From NCBI RefSeq assembly GCF_024166365.1, contig NC_064838.1, positions 70,758,001-70,822,000 of the forward strand: a stretch of DNA of 64,000 bases. The letters run 5' to 3'. How positions within the stretch are numbered: the stretch's first letter is position 1; every line of letters begins with the position of its first letter. The position numbers were made by a program, and so were the translations under genes. The notes beneath the pieces were generated by a model. It had not been told where the DNA came from. It ran no database searches and saw only the letters and a program-made list of their open reading frames with translations. This DNA is from Elephas maximus indicus. Lineage: Eukaryota > Chordata > Mammalia > Proboscidea > Elephantidae. Below are positions 10,606 through 25,400 of the stretch, one piece after another.

Positions 10606-10979
10606 CACATTGCCTCATTTGCATGATCTGATCAGAATGAGACCAAAATATCCAGCTGGAAATATGTAAAAATAACCAATAAACTGATTGATTACTGAGA
10701 GAAAGTGACATCTAATACGGAGGCTGATTTGACTGTTAAACTAAGTCTAAATGACACCAAAAAAAAAAAAATCATGGTGGAAGGGTGAACTGGAATCTTT
10801 CACAGAGACACATTCATTCACTAGGTTTCTCTCTCACCTTTTTTTTTTTTTTTGTCTTTAATTATTGGGCCATTTGCTTGTGTTCTATGCAAATATTATC
10901 TAGCTCTATATATTTTTTTATATATTGTATAAGTCTAGTGAAACTATTAAATTCTTGATATAAGGATACACATTACTGA
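10606..10979. other. Unassigned AT-rich stretch
   Basis: It has A and T runs near 10758 and 10840, with no recognisable gene or repeat. Confidence 0.4.
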
Positions 10980-11180
10980 TATATTCATTCAATCATTCAT
11001 TCGGCAAATATTTTTTAATATGCCAATCACTCTGATAGCCAGAGTGTCCTTGATAATAAAAAGAGAGGCATGGGCTCTACTCTCAAGGAGCTTAACGTCT
11101 AGTGGGGAAGCGAGAAGGTGACCAGATAAAGATATGAATGGGTAAATAACTGAAGACAGTGAACAATGCACTGAAGAAAA
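10980..11180 (+). repeat. MIR/L2-type ancient repeat
   Basis: 'attcattcaatcattcattc' is followed by 'gggctctactctcaaggagc' and 'ttaacgtctagtggggaagc', an old mammalian repeat signature. The family is uncertain. Confidence 0.45.
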
Positions 11181-11462
11181 GGAATGTGGTTCCATGAGAA
11201 TATGTGACCAGAAATCTTACATGGGCTGGCAGTCAGGAGAGAGTTGTTTGCGGCCAGGTTAGGGCAATCTTGTGCAGCAGACCACTCTGGAGGTCAGTTC
11301 AGGTCTGTCTGCTCCTCCTTCCAATCAGCACTGAGGTCTGCTGACTGAGACTGTTGTGTGCTAGGAAGCAGGCATCTTGAGTGGAGCCAACATTCTGGGG
11401 GGAGGGGGTGCTGATAGCAACAAGGCAGATGTTGCTGATGGTCTGTTCAGAGTGTGACAGCC
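11181..11462. other. Unassigned
   Basis: No recognisable feature apart from a G-rich run at about 11397-11409. Confidence 0.4.
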
Positions 11463-11892
11463 TGTCAGTAACTAAATTATCTCCCCCCAAAATATATAGC
11501 ACCTAAAGTAGTTTTTTTTTTTTTAAGTAGTTATAATTCCATTTGGGAATGAATTTTCTTTGTTATGTTAATGAGGCAGTATTAGTATAGGGCGTGTCTT
11601 AAGTCAATCTCTTTTGAGATATAAAAGAGCAGATTAAGAGATCAGAGAAGCAGGCAGAGATGAGGGCAGAGAGATGCCGTGTTACATGAAATCACCATGA
11701 TCACCAAGGAATAGAAGCTGAAAAGAGACAAAGACTTTTCCCCAGAACCAACAGAGAGAAAAAGCCTTCCCCGAGAGCCAGCACCCTGAATTCAGACATC
11801 TAGCCTCCTAAACTGTCAGAAAATAAATTCCTGTTTGTTAAAGCTACCCATTTGTGGTATTTCTGTTATAGCAGCATTAGATAACTAAGACA
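11463..11892 (+). mobile_element. Solo LTR, MaLR (ERVL)-like
   Basis: It starts TGTCAGTAAC and ends AACTAAGACA. A TATA-like 'gagatataaaagag' lies near 11616-11630. The R/U5-like end carries 'aataaattcctg' and 'ggtatttctgttatagcag'. The flanks share only AGCC, so the duplication is weak. It belongs to the same family as 2404-2793. Confidence 0.78.
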
Positions 11893-12439
11893 AGCCACTC
11901 CTCTGCCTGGTAACTGTCAACTACTGGACTGATACAAACTCCTAAAGAAGGTTCCCTACAGTGGGGCTAGGAGGTGGGTCACCTAAGTGGAGACTGCTCC
12001 CCCCCCCACCACAGGGCCACTGGGTCTCTGAAAACAACAAGGCAGAGCTCTTGAAGGTCCTTCTGGGGAGTGCCAGCCCCTCCTCCTCCTGAAACAGCAG
12101 AAAGTCTGCCTGTGCTCCCCCTGAATGCCAGCTCGGATATAATCAGCCCCCCCAGAGCAGGGAAGGAAACCTCTGGCAAAATCAGAGGACGACATCCGGC
12201 CCTGAAGAAGTCTTGCTATGTGTGAGTTTTCCAGTGTAAAATGTAGTCGCAGAAACAGAGAAGGTAAAAGAGTAATAACCAGAGAGAGAGAGGACTGTGC
12301 CCCTTGGTAGACAGATAGATTAGTGTACAATATCTCAGCTGAGTGGCAGTGCCTGCCAGTGGACAGGTTACCCACAGCATGCTCTCTGGTGTGTTTGGGA
12401 GACGTTAAATTTGAAAACCGAGATCTGGAACTTTGGAAT
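11893..12439. other. Unassigned; possible 5' region of the half-L1
   Basis: GC-richer than its surroundings, with a C-run at 12001. It precedes the L1-type ORF1 remnant without a visible boundary and could be its 5' UTR. I cannot confirm this. Confidence 0.3.
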
Positions 12440-13647
12440 TCAAATTAAACCAGGAAGAGAGAAGGAGCTAACAAAGCAGGAGAGGAAACAGTAACCAAAG
12501 CCCGAAGGCACTGCCCACCTAAGAGTTTTTTTTTTGCAGAAATTAGTACAGGCTAACACCCAAATACTGGGGAGAACTGATAAAGTTATCATCCTCGAAA
12601 ATTTCAGTGCCCCAACAAAAAGATCACAAGACATGCCAAGAAAAGAGGGATGATAGCCCATTGAAATGAACATGATGAAAGAAGTGAAGACACATCTGAG
12701 GAAGACTAAAAAATGAAAAGAATGGAAAACTATGACATAACAATGCTAAACATAATTAAAGACTTAAAGAAAAATGTAGACAAAGATCTAAAAGGAGTAA
12801 GGAAAACATGCCAGAACAAAATGAGAATCTAGAAAAAGAGATGAAAAAACAGAATTATTGCAACTGAAAGGGACAATAACTGAAAGGAGAAACAATGTAG
12901 ATATGTAACAATCCATTTAATCAGGCAGGAGAAAGAATCATCAAATTAGAGCATAAGACAGTTGAAATTACAGAGGCTGAAGAGCAACAAGAGCAGAAGC
13001 TCAAGAAAGCTGAGCACAGTTTAATGGAATTATGGGATAACATCAAGATACCTAATATATACATCAAGGGAATTCCAGAAGGAGATGAGAGACAAAAAGG
13101 GATAGAAAGAATATTTGAAGAAATAATGACAGAAAGTTTCCCCAGTCCGACAAAGGACATGAATCTACATATCCTAAAAGCTCAAAGAATCCCAAACAGG
13201 ATAAACCCAGAGAGATCCACACCAAGAAACATCATAGTCAAACTCTCAAAAAGTAAGGATAAAGAGAGAACCCTGTGAGCAGTGAGAGAGAAGCAAATAG
13301 TCCATACAAAGGATCCCCAATAAAATTAAGCGTTGACTTCTCCTCAGAAATATTGGAGCCCAGAAGGCAACGGAATGATATATTTAAAATGCTGGGGGTG
13401 GAGGAGGAGGGGAAAACTGTCAACCAAGAATACTGTACCCAGTGAAACCGTCCTTCAGGAATGAGGGTAAAATTAAAATACCTGCAGACAAACAGAAGCT
13501 GAGAGAATTCATATCCACCAGACTAGCTCTACAGAAAATACTAATTGGTATTCTGCAGATGGGAGGGAAAAGACACTAGAAAGTAATTCAAAGCCATACA
13601 TAAAAAATTCCTTAAAAAGGGAATTGCATGGATATGTACAAACACCC
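12440..13647 (+). mobile_element. HAL1-like element, ORF1 part
   Basis: The sequence is A-rich and purine-biased like L1 ORF1. The best open piece, 13024-13278, reads ELWDNIKIPNIYIKGIPEGD and later STPRNIIVKLSKSKDKER, matching the layout of an L1 ORF1p RNA-recognition and C-terminal region. It is broken by a stop at 13276-13278, and the continuation reads 'aatattggagcccagaaggc', typical of ORF1 3' sequence. It is followed by a 3' UTR with no ORF2 between. Confidence 0.7.
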
Positions 13648-13856
13648 AAAAAAAAAGTCCATTGCCATTGAGTCAGTTCCAACTCATAGCAACCCTATAG
13701 AACAGAGTGGAACTGCCCTATAGGGTTTCCAAGGCTGTAATCTTTACAGAAGCAGACTGACACATCTTTCTCCTGCAGAGTGGCTGGTGGGTTCAAACTG
13801 CCAACCTTCAGTTAGAAGCCAAGAGCTTAGCCACTGTGTCGCCAGGGCTCCTGGAG
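13648..13856 (-). repeat. AfroSINE inside the HAL1-like element
   Basis: An antisense long-subfamily copy, from the A-run at 13648 to 'gtgtcgccagggctcctgg'. It sits at the ORF1/3' UTR junction of the half-L1. Confidence 0.92.
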
Positions 13857-14660
13857 GAAGGAACAGGGTTTTACTTCTTATAGAGTTGTGAGTTTTGATT
13901 TATGGTGATGGAAAAATTGCACTGATCAAGGGTAGAGTTACATAGGTGATTAATGTAATTGCTGTCAATAAGTGGTACACCTATAAAAAGTTGAATTGGA
14001 AAAAGTTGTCTGATAGATATATTTACAACAACTATAAAAAGAAGGAAAAAAAACAGCTGCTGAGGTTCCTTATGTACAACCAAACACCACCATGGGATTT
14101 GGTTCATTGGTTTGGAGGCTTAGGGTCATGGCTTCATGGGACTTGCCAGTTAACTGGCCTAATAACGTGTTTACTGCTACTGTTCAACCTCCTAGTTTGC
14201 TGCATAGTGCCCAGGGTCTTAAAAGATGCAAGTGGCTGGCCATCCAAGGCACAACAACTGGTGTCCGCTTGCCTGAAGCAACAGAGGAAGAAGGAGAACC
14301 ACGAATAGGAGGAAGAGATGAAATGTGTGGCTAATTGCCTCCATGAGCAACTGCTGCCTTTGCCATGAGACCAGAATAACTGGACGGTGCCCAGCAATGT
14401 CTGCCTTGAGCATTATGTTCTTTTAAGATCTATCTATATGGAACCAAGTTGACAACAGAAACTAGAAAGATTATATATGAAACTGAGGGGGTAGTGATTT
14501 TACATTAATGGGGGAGAAAAAACTCTGAAAAGAGGGCTGAGAATGGTTGCACAACTTGAAGAATATAACCAATGTTACCGAATTATACATGTAGAAATTG
14601 TTGAATTGGGGTGTGTTCTGCTGTTTATATTCTCAACAAAAACACAATGTTACACCAATT
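13857..14660 (+). mobile_element. HAL1-like element, 3' UTR
   Basis: It contains 'cttaaaagatgcaagtggct', 'atgagaccagaataactgga' and 'cggtgcccagc', which parallel the L1 3' UTR at about 26600-26780, then 'atggttgcacaacttgaaga' and 'aattatacatgtagaaattg'. The element ends in an A-containing block near 14645. Confidence 0.65.
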
Positions 14661-14835
14661 GACTGGACAGACCTTGGGCATCTTCTTTTGTTGCTGTCTT
14701 TTCAGTACCTGAGAAATATTTCAAAAGCCATGCCTGTTTCTGTGTATAGTTTGGGATGTGGCTAATGTAGAATTGAGAATGGGTGTAGCCTCAAATCCTT
14801 CTTTATTTGCCTTTTCATGTCCTGTGTTTTCCTAG

Positions 14836-14954
14836 ATGATATGCCACATGCAGGAAAACATAGTGGAAGACTTGGATCAGATGAACCCAGACTCTATCAG
14901 AAGAAGACATGGGCAGAAAAGAAGAACCCAAGACACCACTGTGAGAACAATCAG
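14836..14954 (+). other. Candidate 119-nt exon (unknown gene)
   Basis: A strong pyrimidine-rich acceptor (catgtcctgtgttttcctag) ends at 14835. A near-perfect donor (CAG then GTAAGAGA) starts at 14955. Two of the three frames are open: one starts at 14836 (ATGATATGC...), the other reads DMPHAGKHSGRLGSDEPRLY and ends on a complete CAG codon. I recognise neither product, so it may be a lncRNA exon or a chance match. It lies just beyond the half-L1 3' end, in non-repeat sequence. Confidence 0.3.
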
Positions 14955-15339
14955 GTAAGAGATGTTTAGAAGGAACCTGACTTTCCTGATACCAGAGGCG
15001 TGGGGTGTTTGAGGTTTCAGCCTCTGCAATCCTGGGGAGGAGGTGGACACTGGGAACATGAGCACCATGCAGATGGCAAACATTATTCCCTAACTTGTGA
15101 GGAGGTACCAATGTCAAGCTACTGATCTGGAGGTGAGCAAAAGTACATTTTTTCTTTCATACTTCCAAAGAAATAACCAAGTCTGAGAAATCTGGAAATG
15201 ACTGGAAGTTAAACAAAATATGTTGAAAGTCTCACTGGTCTTTGGCTTAACTCTGAATCAGTCAATAAACGTAAGGGCACAAGAGGGCTCTAAGAACAAA
15301 GACTGTAACTCTGCATTGACAGTGGAAAAAACGATGGGG
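14955..15339. other. Unassigned, apparently unique
   Basis: No repeat or gene recognised. If the preceding exon is real, this is its downstream intron. Confidence 0.4.
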
Positions 15340-15455
15340 GCATAGAGGGAGTAGGCCAAGTGTCCCATAATCACACAGCTGGAGACTGCAGAGCAGAACC
15401 CAGAGCTGGGCATTCTGCTGCTCAGCTCTCTCTCCACACCCCCGCTGTTTCTTTC
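15340..15455 (+). repeat. MIR SINE
   Basis: 'ataatcacacagctggagac', 'agagcagaacccagagctgg' and 'attctgctgctcagctctct' give the MIR 3' half. Confidence 0.6.
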
Positions 15456-15714
15456 CCTCTCTCCTGAACCACCCACCCTGCAATACCAGGTTATCTTTGG
15501 GAGTCTTAAAAACCAAGGTGAGTGCAAAGTCATGGTGGCTTCTGCTACCACCTTTCCCTGCCTTCTTATGAACTTGCAGGGAGGGCTATGCTCTGCCACC
15601 AGCTAAAAGCTTCAGTCTGTGGAGGAAATGGCTTTACCCTGGCCATAGCCTCCATTCTTCCTTTGCTTAGCAAGTTTCCCAGAAAAAGAGGAGAGAAGGG
15701 AGGACACCAAACCA

Positions 15715-15838
15715 CTGCTCTTGCTCTCCTCATTTTAGACATGAGAAAACCAAGGTATGGAGGGACTCAAGCATTCTCAGGATTCAAACCCAGATCTCCT
15801 TTCCCAATTTCATAAGCTTTCCAATATACTGCTCTGAT
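15715..15838 (+). repeat. MIR SINE
   Basis: 'cattttagacatgagaaaac' and 'ggattcaaacccagatctcc' are MIR signatures. Confidence 0.65.
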
Positions 15839-15962
15839 TCTAGAAAATCTCAGTATTTATCCAAGAATGCAGATAAATCTCTAATCCTTACAAAACAAAA
15901 TAGTTTCCCATTCAGATAATTCATAAACAAGAGGACCACATAAACAGTTTAGTATATGATTG

Positions 15963-16208
15963 TTGTCAAGGTTGCCACCAAATCAGGTCTGACTCATGGC
16001 AACCGTATATATAATAGAATGAAACACTGCCTAGTCATGTGCCATCTTAGTGATCATTGATCTGTTTGAGTCTGTTGTTGTGCCTATTGTGCCAAGCCAT
16101 CTCAATGAGAGTTTCCCTCATTTTCTTTGGCCCTTCATTTTACCAAACATGATGCCCTTTTTTAGCTATTGGTTTTTCCTGATGTGTCCCAAGCAAGACA
16201 GCAAGATA
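15963..16208 (-). mobile_element. RTE 3' tail, antisense
   Basis: 'tctgactcatggcaaccgta', 'atagaatgaaacactgccta' and 'aatgagagtttccctcattt' match the RTE tail at 7198-7434 but are clearly older. It is 5'-truncated. Confidence 0.85.
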
Positions 16209-16214
16209 AAAGCA

Positions 16215-16442
16215 TCCATATGGGTTCCCTTGGCCTCAGGCTGCAACTCCAGCCCCCTGTGTGACCTTGGTAAGTTACTTCCTTCTCTTTGTCTCCATTT
16301 TAACAACAACAAAGCAGAGATGACAATAGTAGTCACTCACGGTTTGAGGTCTTGAAGATTAAATAAGGTGATGCACGTAGCACAGACAGCATATAGCACA
16401 TACTAAGGACTCAAGTAATACTGTCATCACCATTATTATTAA
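16215..16442 (-). repeat. MIR SINE
   Basis: An antisense MIR: 'tgtgtgaccttggtaagtta', 'gaagattaaataaggtgatg' and 'gcacatactaaggactcaag'. Confidence 0.75.
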
Positions 16443-16930
16443 TTTTTCAAGGCAGATTTAAACACAAGGAGAGAAAGAACAAGGGAATAATTCACGAACT
16501 TTCTAGGAGTCTCAAAAACTGATCTCCTATTTACGAATACTACAACAAAACAGCAGGTGAAATAGCTCTAGATCTGTGCTGCCCAGCAAGGTAGGTACTT
16601 GACACATGTGACTATTTAGATTTGAATTAATAAAAATGAAAACTTCAGTCCTCAAGCACACTGGCCACATTTCCAAGGCTCAGTAGGCACACGTGGCTAG
16701 TGGCCAAAGTTCTATTACAAAGCAGTGTCACTACTCTTGTTGCTTTAGGGTATAAGGTAGAGACTTTCCTGAGATGGGGCCAAGACGCAAAGGATATGTT
16801 ATTTTCCTTCCAGCTTACATCAGTAAATGGATAATTTAAAAAACCACTGTATCAGCACTAAACATAAAAGTCAGTTCTTACCAAAATTCCAAATAGAAGG
16901 CATGAATTTTTTTTGTCTACAGTTGGAGAT
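16443..16930. other. Unassigned
   Basis: No recognisable gene. The phrase 'gtgctgcccagcaaggtagg' hints at an old DNA repeat but is not decisive. Confidence 0.35.
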
Positions 16931-20225
<3,295 letters not shown>

Positions 20226-20370
20226 AAATTGCTTGCATGTGATATTGATACTGTTCAATAATTTCTGCATTCATTTGGATCACCTTTCTTGAAAACAGGA
20301 ATAAATATGATTTCTTCTTGTCTTCAGCCAGGTAGCTGTCTTCAAATTCTTGGAGATATTAGAAGTCATG
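20226..20370 (-). mobile_element. RTE continuation after SCUBE2 retrocopy
   Basis: 'gcttgcatgtgatattgata' and 'ttggatcacctttcttgaaa' continue the RTE reverse-transcriptase region exactly where 18161 left off. The same block is seen at 32163-32225 and 53990-54050. Confidence 0.9.
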
Positions 20371-20587
20371 AAATGGAGTGTGTATTAATCACGTGAATGA
20401 ATACGGTATGAATAGCTTCCTTAGCAATAGCCACAGAAATTAAAAGAGCTTTGAATTTTAGAAACAAGAATTGGTACAAACACATGTAAACTGAACCTCA
20501 AACTCACTCCAGTTCAAGAGAGGCCATTCTGGTGTAACAAATTGACCACACAAATACATCTGTAAGGTTTAGCACCTGGGATGGATT
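20371..20587. other. Unassigned flank of L1 target site
   Basis: Non-repeat sequence up to the L1 integration site. Confidence 0.5.
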
Positions 20588-20603
20588 AAAAACCACATGG
20601 GGG
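20588..20603. repeat. L1 target-site duplication, left
   Basis: AAAAACCACATGGGGG is repeated at 27270-27285. The TT before it gives the TT/AAAA context favoured by L1 endonuclease. Confidence 0.95.
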
Positions 20604-20934
20604 GAGGCGGGGCCAAGATGGCGGACTAGGTGGACGCTACCACGGATCCCTCTTGCAACAAAGACTCGGAAAAACAAGGGAATCGATCACATACATAACA
20701 ATCCACGAACTCTGAACAACAAGCACAGACTTAGAGATGGAAAACAAACAAATACGGGCAGACAGCGACTGTTCTCAGAACCAGGAGCCAGCGTACCAGC
20801 TCTCAGATCCCTCCCCCACCCTCCCCAGGCGGCCCCATTAACATCCGAATACCCGGAGCCAGAGGGAGAATTCAGATAGGGATCTGACTGCATTTTTTTT
20901 TAGCCGACTACCTGGAAAATCTAGTTTCCCAGTG
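20604..20934 (+). promoter_or_regulatory. L1 5' UTR with YY1-type site
   Basis: The first bases carry CCAAGATGGCGG (20613-20624), matching the YY1 site that positions transcription starts in human L1. The whole UTR is only 331 bp. The GC-rich start grades into A-rich sequence before ORF1. Confidence 0.75.
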
Positions 20935-21951
20935 ATGGCTCGGAGACAGCAGTCCATATCAAACCACTTAAAGAAGCAGACCATGACAGCTTCTCCAACC
21001 CCCCAAACAAAAGAATCAAAATCTTTCCCAAATGAAGATACAATCCTGAAATTATCAGATACAGAATATAAAAAACTAATTTACAGAATGCTTAAAGATA
21101 TCACAAATGAAATTAGGATAAATGCAGAAAAAGCTAAGGAACACACTGATAAAACTGTTGAAGAACTCAAAAAGATTATTCAAGAACATAGTGGAAAAAT
21201 TAACAAGTTGCAAGAATCCATAGAGAGACAGCATGTAGAAATCCAAAAGATTAACAATAAAATTACAGAATTTGACAACACAATAGAAAGTCAGAGGAGC
21301 AGACTCGAGCAATTAGAATGTAGACTGGGACTTCTGGAGGACCAGGGAAACAACACCAACATAGCTGAAAAAAAATCAGATAAAAGAATTTAAAAAAATG
21401 AAGAAACCCTAAGAATCATGTGGGACTCTATCAAGAAGGATAACTTGCGAGTGATTGGAGTCCCAGAACAGTGAGGGGGGACAGAAAACACAGAGAAAAT
21501 AGTTGAAGAAATCCTGACACAAAACTTCCCTGACATCATGAAAGACGAAAGGATATCTATCCAAGATGCTCATCGAACCCCATTTAAGATTGATCCAAAA
21601 AGAAAAACACCAAGACATATTATCATCAAACTCGCCAAAACCAAAGACAAACAGAAAATTTTAAAAGCAGCCAGGGAGAAAAGAAAGGTTTCCTTCAAGG
21701 GAGAATCAATAAGAATAAGTTCAGATTACTCAGCAGAAACCATGCAGGCAAGAAGGGAATGGGACGACGTATACAGAGCACTGAACGAGAAAAACTGCCA
21801 ACCAAGGATCATATATCCAGCAAAACTCTCTCTGAAATACGAAGGAGAAATTAAGATATTTACAGATAAACACAAGTTTAGAGAATTTGCAAAAACTAAA
21901 CCAAGACTGCAAGAAATGCTAAAGGAGATTGTTTGGCCGGATGACCAATAA
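20935..21951 (+). pseudogene. L1 ORF1 (ORF1p RNA-binding chaperone), two stops
   Basis: ORF1p trimerises and coats L1 RNA. The span from ATG 20935 to TAA 21949 is 338 codons, the usual ORF1p size. The N-terminal third is a heptad-rich coiled coil (21050-21340). Next come an RRM-like region and a C-terminal basic domain with TPRHIIIKLAKTKDKQKILK and ARREWDDVYRALNEKNCQPR. In-frame TAA at 21391-21393 and TGA at 21472-21474 interrupt the frame without any shift. The TGA could be a decayed CpG arginine codon. GTG lies one codon upstream, but ATG 20935 is the natural start. Confidence 0.93.
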
Positions 21952-22169
21952 TATCAGGTACCAGCACAATACAAGGTCACAAAACAGAACGTCCTGATAT
22001 CAACGCAACTCAAATAGGGAAAGCACAAAAACAAACAAATTAAGACTAATTCTAAAAAATAAATAAATAAACAAAATAATACACACAACAGAAAATCATG
22101 GAAATCAATAGATAAACGATCACAATAATCAAAAAGAGGGACTAAATATAGGAGGCATTGAACTGCCAG

Positions 22170-22436
22170 ATGGAGAGTGATACAAGGCGATATAGAAGGA
22201 TACAAGTTAGGTTTTTACTTAGAAAAATAGGGGTAAATAAAAAGGTAACCACAAAAAGGAATATCAATTCCATAACTCAAGAAAAAAGCCAAGAAAAACG
22301 TAACGACTCAATAAACACAAAGTTAAACATTATGAAAATGAGGATCTCACAAGCTACTAAGAAAAACGTCTCAGCACAAAAAAGCATGAGGAAAAATGAA
22401 ATGGCCAACAACACACATGAAAAGGCATCAAAATGA
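22170..22436 (+). other. Small basic ORF between L1 ORF1 and ORF2
   Basis: An 88-codon frame from ATG 22170, very rich in Lys, Arg, Asn and Ser, ends in TGA at 22434-22436. That stop overlaps the ORF2 start (ATG 22433) as ATGA. I recognise no domain. The composition follows the A-rich DNA, so it may be non-coding, but the stop/start overlap is the arrangement used for coupled re-initiation. Confidence 0.3.
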
Positions 22437-25400
22437 CAGCACTAAAAACTTATTTATCTATAATTACGCTGAATGTAAATGGACTAAATGCACCAATAAA
22501 GAGACAGAGAGTCACGGACTGGATAAAAAAACACGATCCATCTATATACTGCCTACAAGAGACACACCTTAGACTTAGAGACACAAACAAACTAAAACTC
22601 AAAGGATGGAAAAAAAATATATCAAGCAAACAATAAGCAAAAAAGAAGAGGAGTAGCAATATTAATTTCTGACAAAATAGACTTTAGACTTAAATCCACC
22701 ACGAAGGATAAAGAAGGACACTATATAATGATAAAAGGGACAATTGATCAGGAAGACATAACCATATTAAATATTTACGCACCTAATGACAGGGCTGCAA
22801 GATACATAAATCAAATTTTAACAGAATTGAAAAGTGAGATAGACACCTCCACATATATAGTAGGAGACCTCAACACACCACTTTCGGAGAAGGACAGGAC
22901 ATCCAGTAAGAAGCTCAATAGAGACACGGAAGACCTACTTACAACAATCAACCAACTTGACCTCATTGACTTATACAGAACTCTCCACCCAACTGCTGCA
23001 AAATATACTTTCTTTTCTAGTGCACATGGAACATTCTCTAGAATAGACCACATATTAGGTCATAAAACAAATCTTTCCAGAATCCAAAACATCGAAATAT
23101 TACAAAGCATCTTCTCAGACCACAAGGCAATGAAGCTAGAAATCAATAACAGAAAAACTAGGGAAAAGAAATCAAATACTTGGAAAATGAACAATACCCT
23201 CCTGAAAAAAGACTGGGTTATAGAAGACATCAAGGAGGGAATAAGGAAATTCTTAGAACACAACGAGAATGAAAATACTTCCTATCAAAACCTCTGGGAC
23301 ACAGCAAAAGCAGTGCTCAGAGGCCAATTTATATCGATAAATGCACACATACAAAAAGAAGAAAGAGCCAAAATCAGAGAACTGTCCCGACAACTTGAAC
23401 AAATAGAAAATGAGCAACAAAAGAACCCATCAGGCACCAGAAGAAAACAAATAATAAAAATTAGAGCTGAACTAAATGAATTAGAGAACAGAAAAACAAT
23501 TGAAAGAATTAACAAAGCCAAAAGCTGGTTCTTTGAAAAAATTAACAAAATTGATAAACCACTGGCTAGACTGACTAAAGAAAAACAGGAAAGGAAACAA
23601 ATAACCCAAATAAGAAATGAGAAGGACCACATCACAACAGAACCAAATGAAATCAAAAGAATCATATCAGATTACTACATAAAATTGTACTCTAACAAAT
23701 TTGAAAACCTAGAAGAAATGGATAAATTCTTGGAACAATACTACCTACCTAAACTAACACATTCAGAAGTAGAACAACTAAATAGACCCATAACAAAAAA
23801 AGAGATTGAAACGGTAATCAAAAAACTTCCAACAAAAAAAAGTCCTGGCCCAGATGGCTTCACTGCACAGTTCTACCAAACTTTCAGAGAAGACTTAACA
23901 CCATTACTATTGAAGGTATTTCAAAGTATAGAAAAAGACGGAATACTACCCAACTCATTCTATGAAGCTACCATCTCCCTGATACCAAAACCAGGTAAAG
24001 ACATTACAAAAAAAGAAAATTTTAGACCTATATCCCTCATGAACATAGATGCAAAAATCCTCAACAAAATTCTAGCCAATAGAATCCAACAACACATCAA
24101 AAAAATAATTCACCCTGATCAAGTGGGATTTATACCAGGTATGCAAGGCTGGTTTAATATCAGAAAAACCATTAATGTAATCCATCACATAAATAAAACA
24201 AAAGATAAAAACCACATGATCTTATCAATAGATGCAGAAAAGGCATTTGACAAAGTTCAACACCCACTTATGATAAAAACTCTAACCAAAATAGGAATTG
24301 AAGGAAAATTCCTCAACATAATAAAGGGAATCTATGCAAAGCCGACAGCCAATATCACTCTAAATGGAGAGAACCTGAAAGCATTTCCCTTGAGAACGGG
24401 AACCAGACAAGGATGCCCTTTATCACCGCTCTTATTCAACATCGTACTTGAAGTCCTAGCCAGGGCAATTAGGCTAGACAAAGAAATAAAGGGTATCCAG
24501 ATTGGTAAGGAGGAAGTAAAGCTATCACTATTTGCAGATGACATAATCGTATACATGGAAAACCCTAAGGAATCCTCCAGAAAACTACTGAAACTAATAG
24601 AAGAGTTTGGAAGAGTCTCAGGTTATAAAATAAACATACAAAAATCACTTGGATTCCTCTACATCAACAAAAAGAACACCGAACAGGAAATAACCAAATC
24701 AATACCATTCGCAGTAGCCCCCAAGAAGATAAAATACTTAGGAATAAATCTTACCAAGGATGTAAAAGACCTATACAAAGAAAACTATAAAACTCTGCTA
24801 CAAGAAATTCAAAAGGACATACTTAAGTGGAAAAACATACTCTGCTCATGGATAGGAAGACTTAACATAGTAAAAATGTCTATTCTACCAAAAGCCATTT
24901 ATACATACAATGCACTTCCAATCCAAATACCAATGTCATACTTTAAGGGGATAGAGAAACAAATCACTAATTTCATATGGAAAGGAAAGAACCCCCGGAT
25001 AAGCAAAACATTACTGAAAAAGAAGAAGAAAGTGGGAGGCCTCACCCTACCTGATTTCAGAACCTATTATATAGCTACAGTAGTCAAAACAGCCTGGTAC
25101 TGGTACTGGTACAACAACAGGCACATAGACCAATGGAACAGAATTGAGAATCCAGATATAAATCCATCCACGTATGAGCAGCTGATATTTGACAAAGGAC
25201 CAGTGTCAGTCAATTGGGCAAATAATAGTCTTTTTAACAAATGGTGCTGGCATACCTGGATATCCATTTGCAAAAGAATGAAACAGGACCCATACCTCAC
25301 ACCATGCACAAAAACTAACTCCAAGTGGATCAAAGACCTAAACATAAAGACTAAAACGATAAAAATCATGGAAGAAAAAATAGGATCTACCCTAGGAGCC

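Noticed and set aside
15485..15514. Tiny exon-like block between CCAG and GTGAGT
   Set aside because: Only 28-30 nt, next to a MIR, and several alternative AGs lie nearby. Splice-like motifs this short are common by chance.
23285..23665. Long minus-strand frames opposite L1 ORF2 (also 25067-25513 and 22811-23053)
   Set aside because: They are antisense shadows of an A-rich coding strand, giving Leu/Phe/Ser-rich products with no domains.
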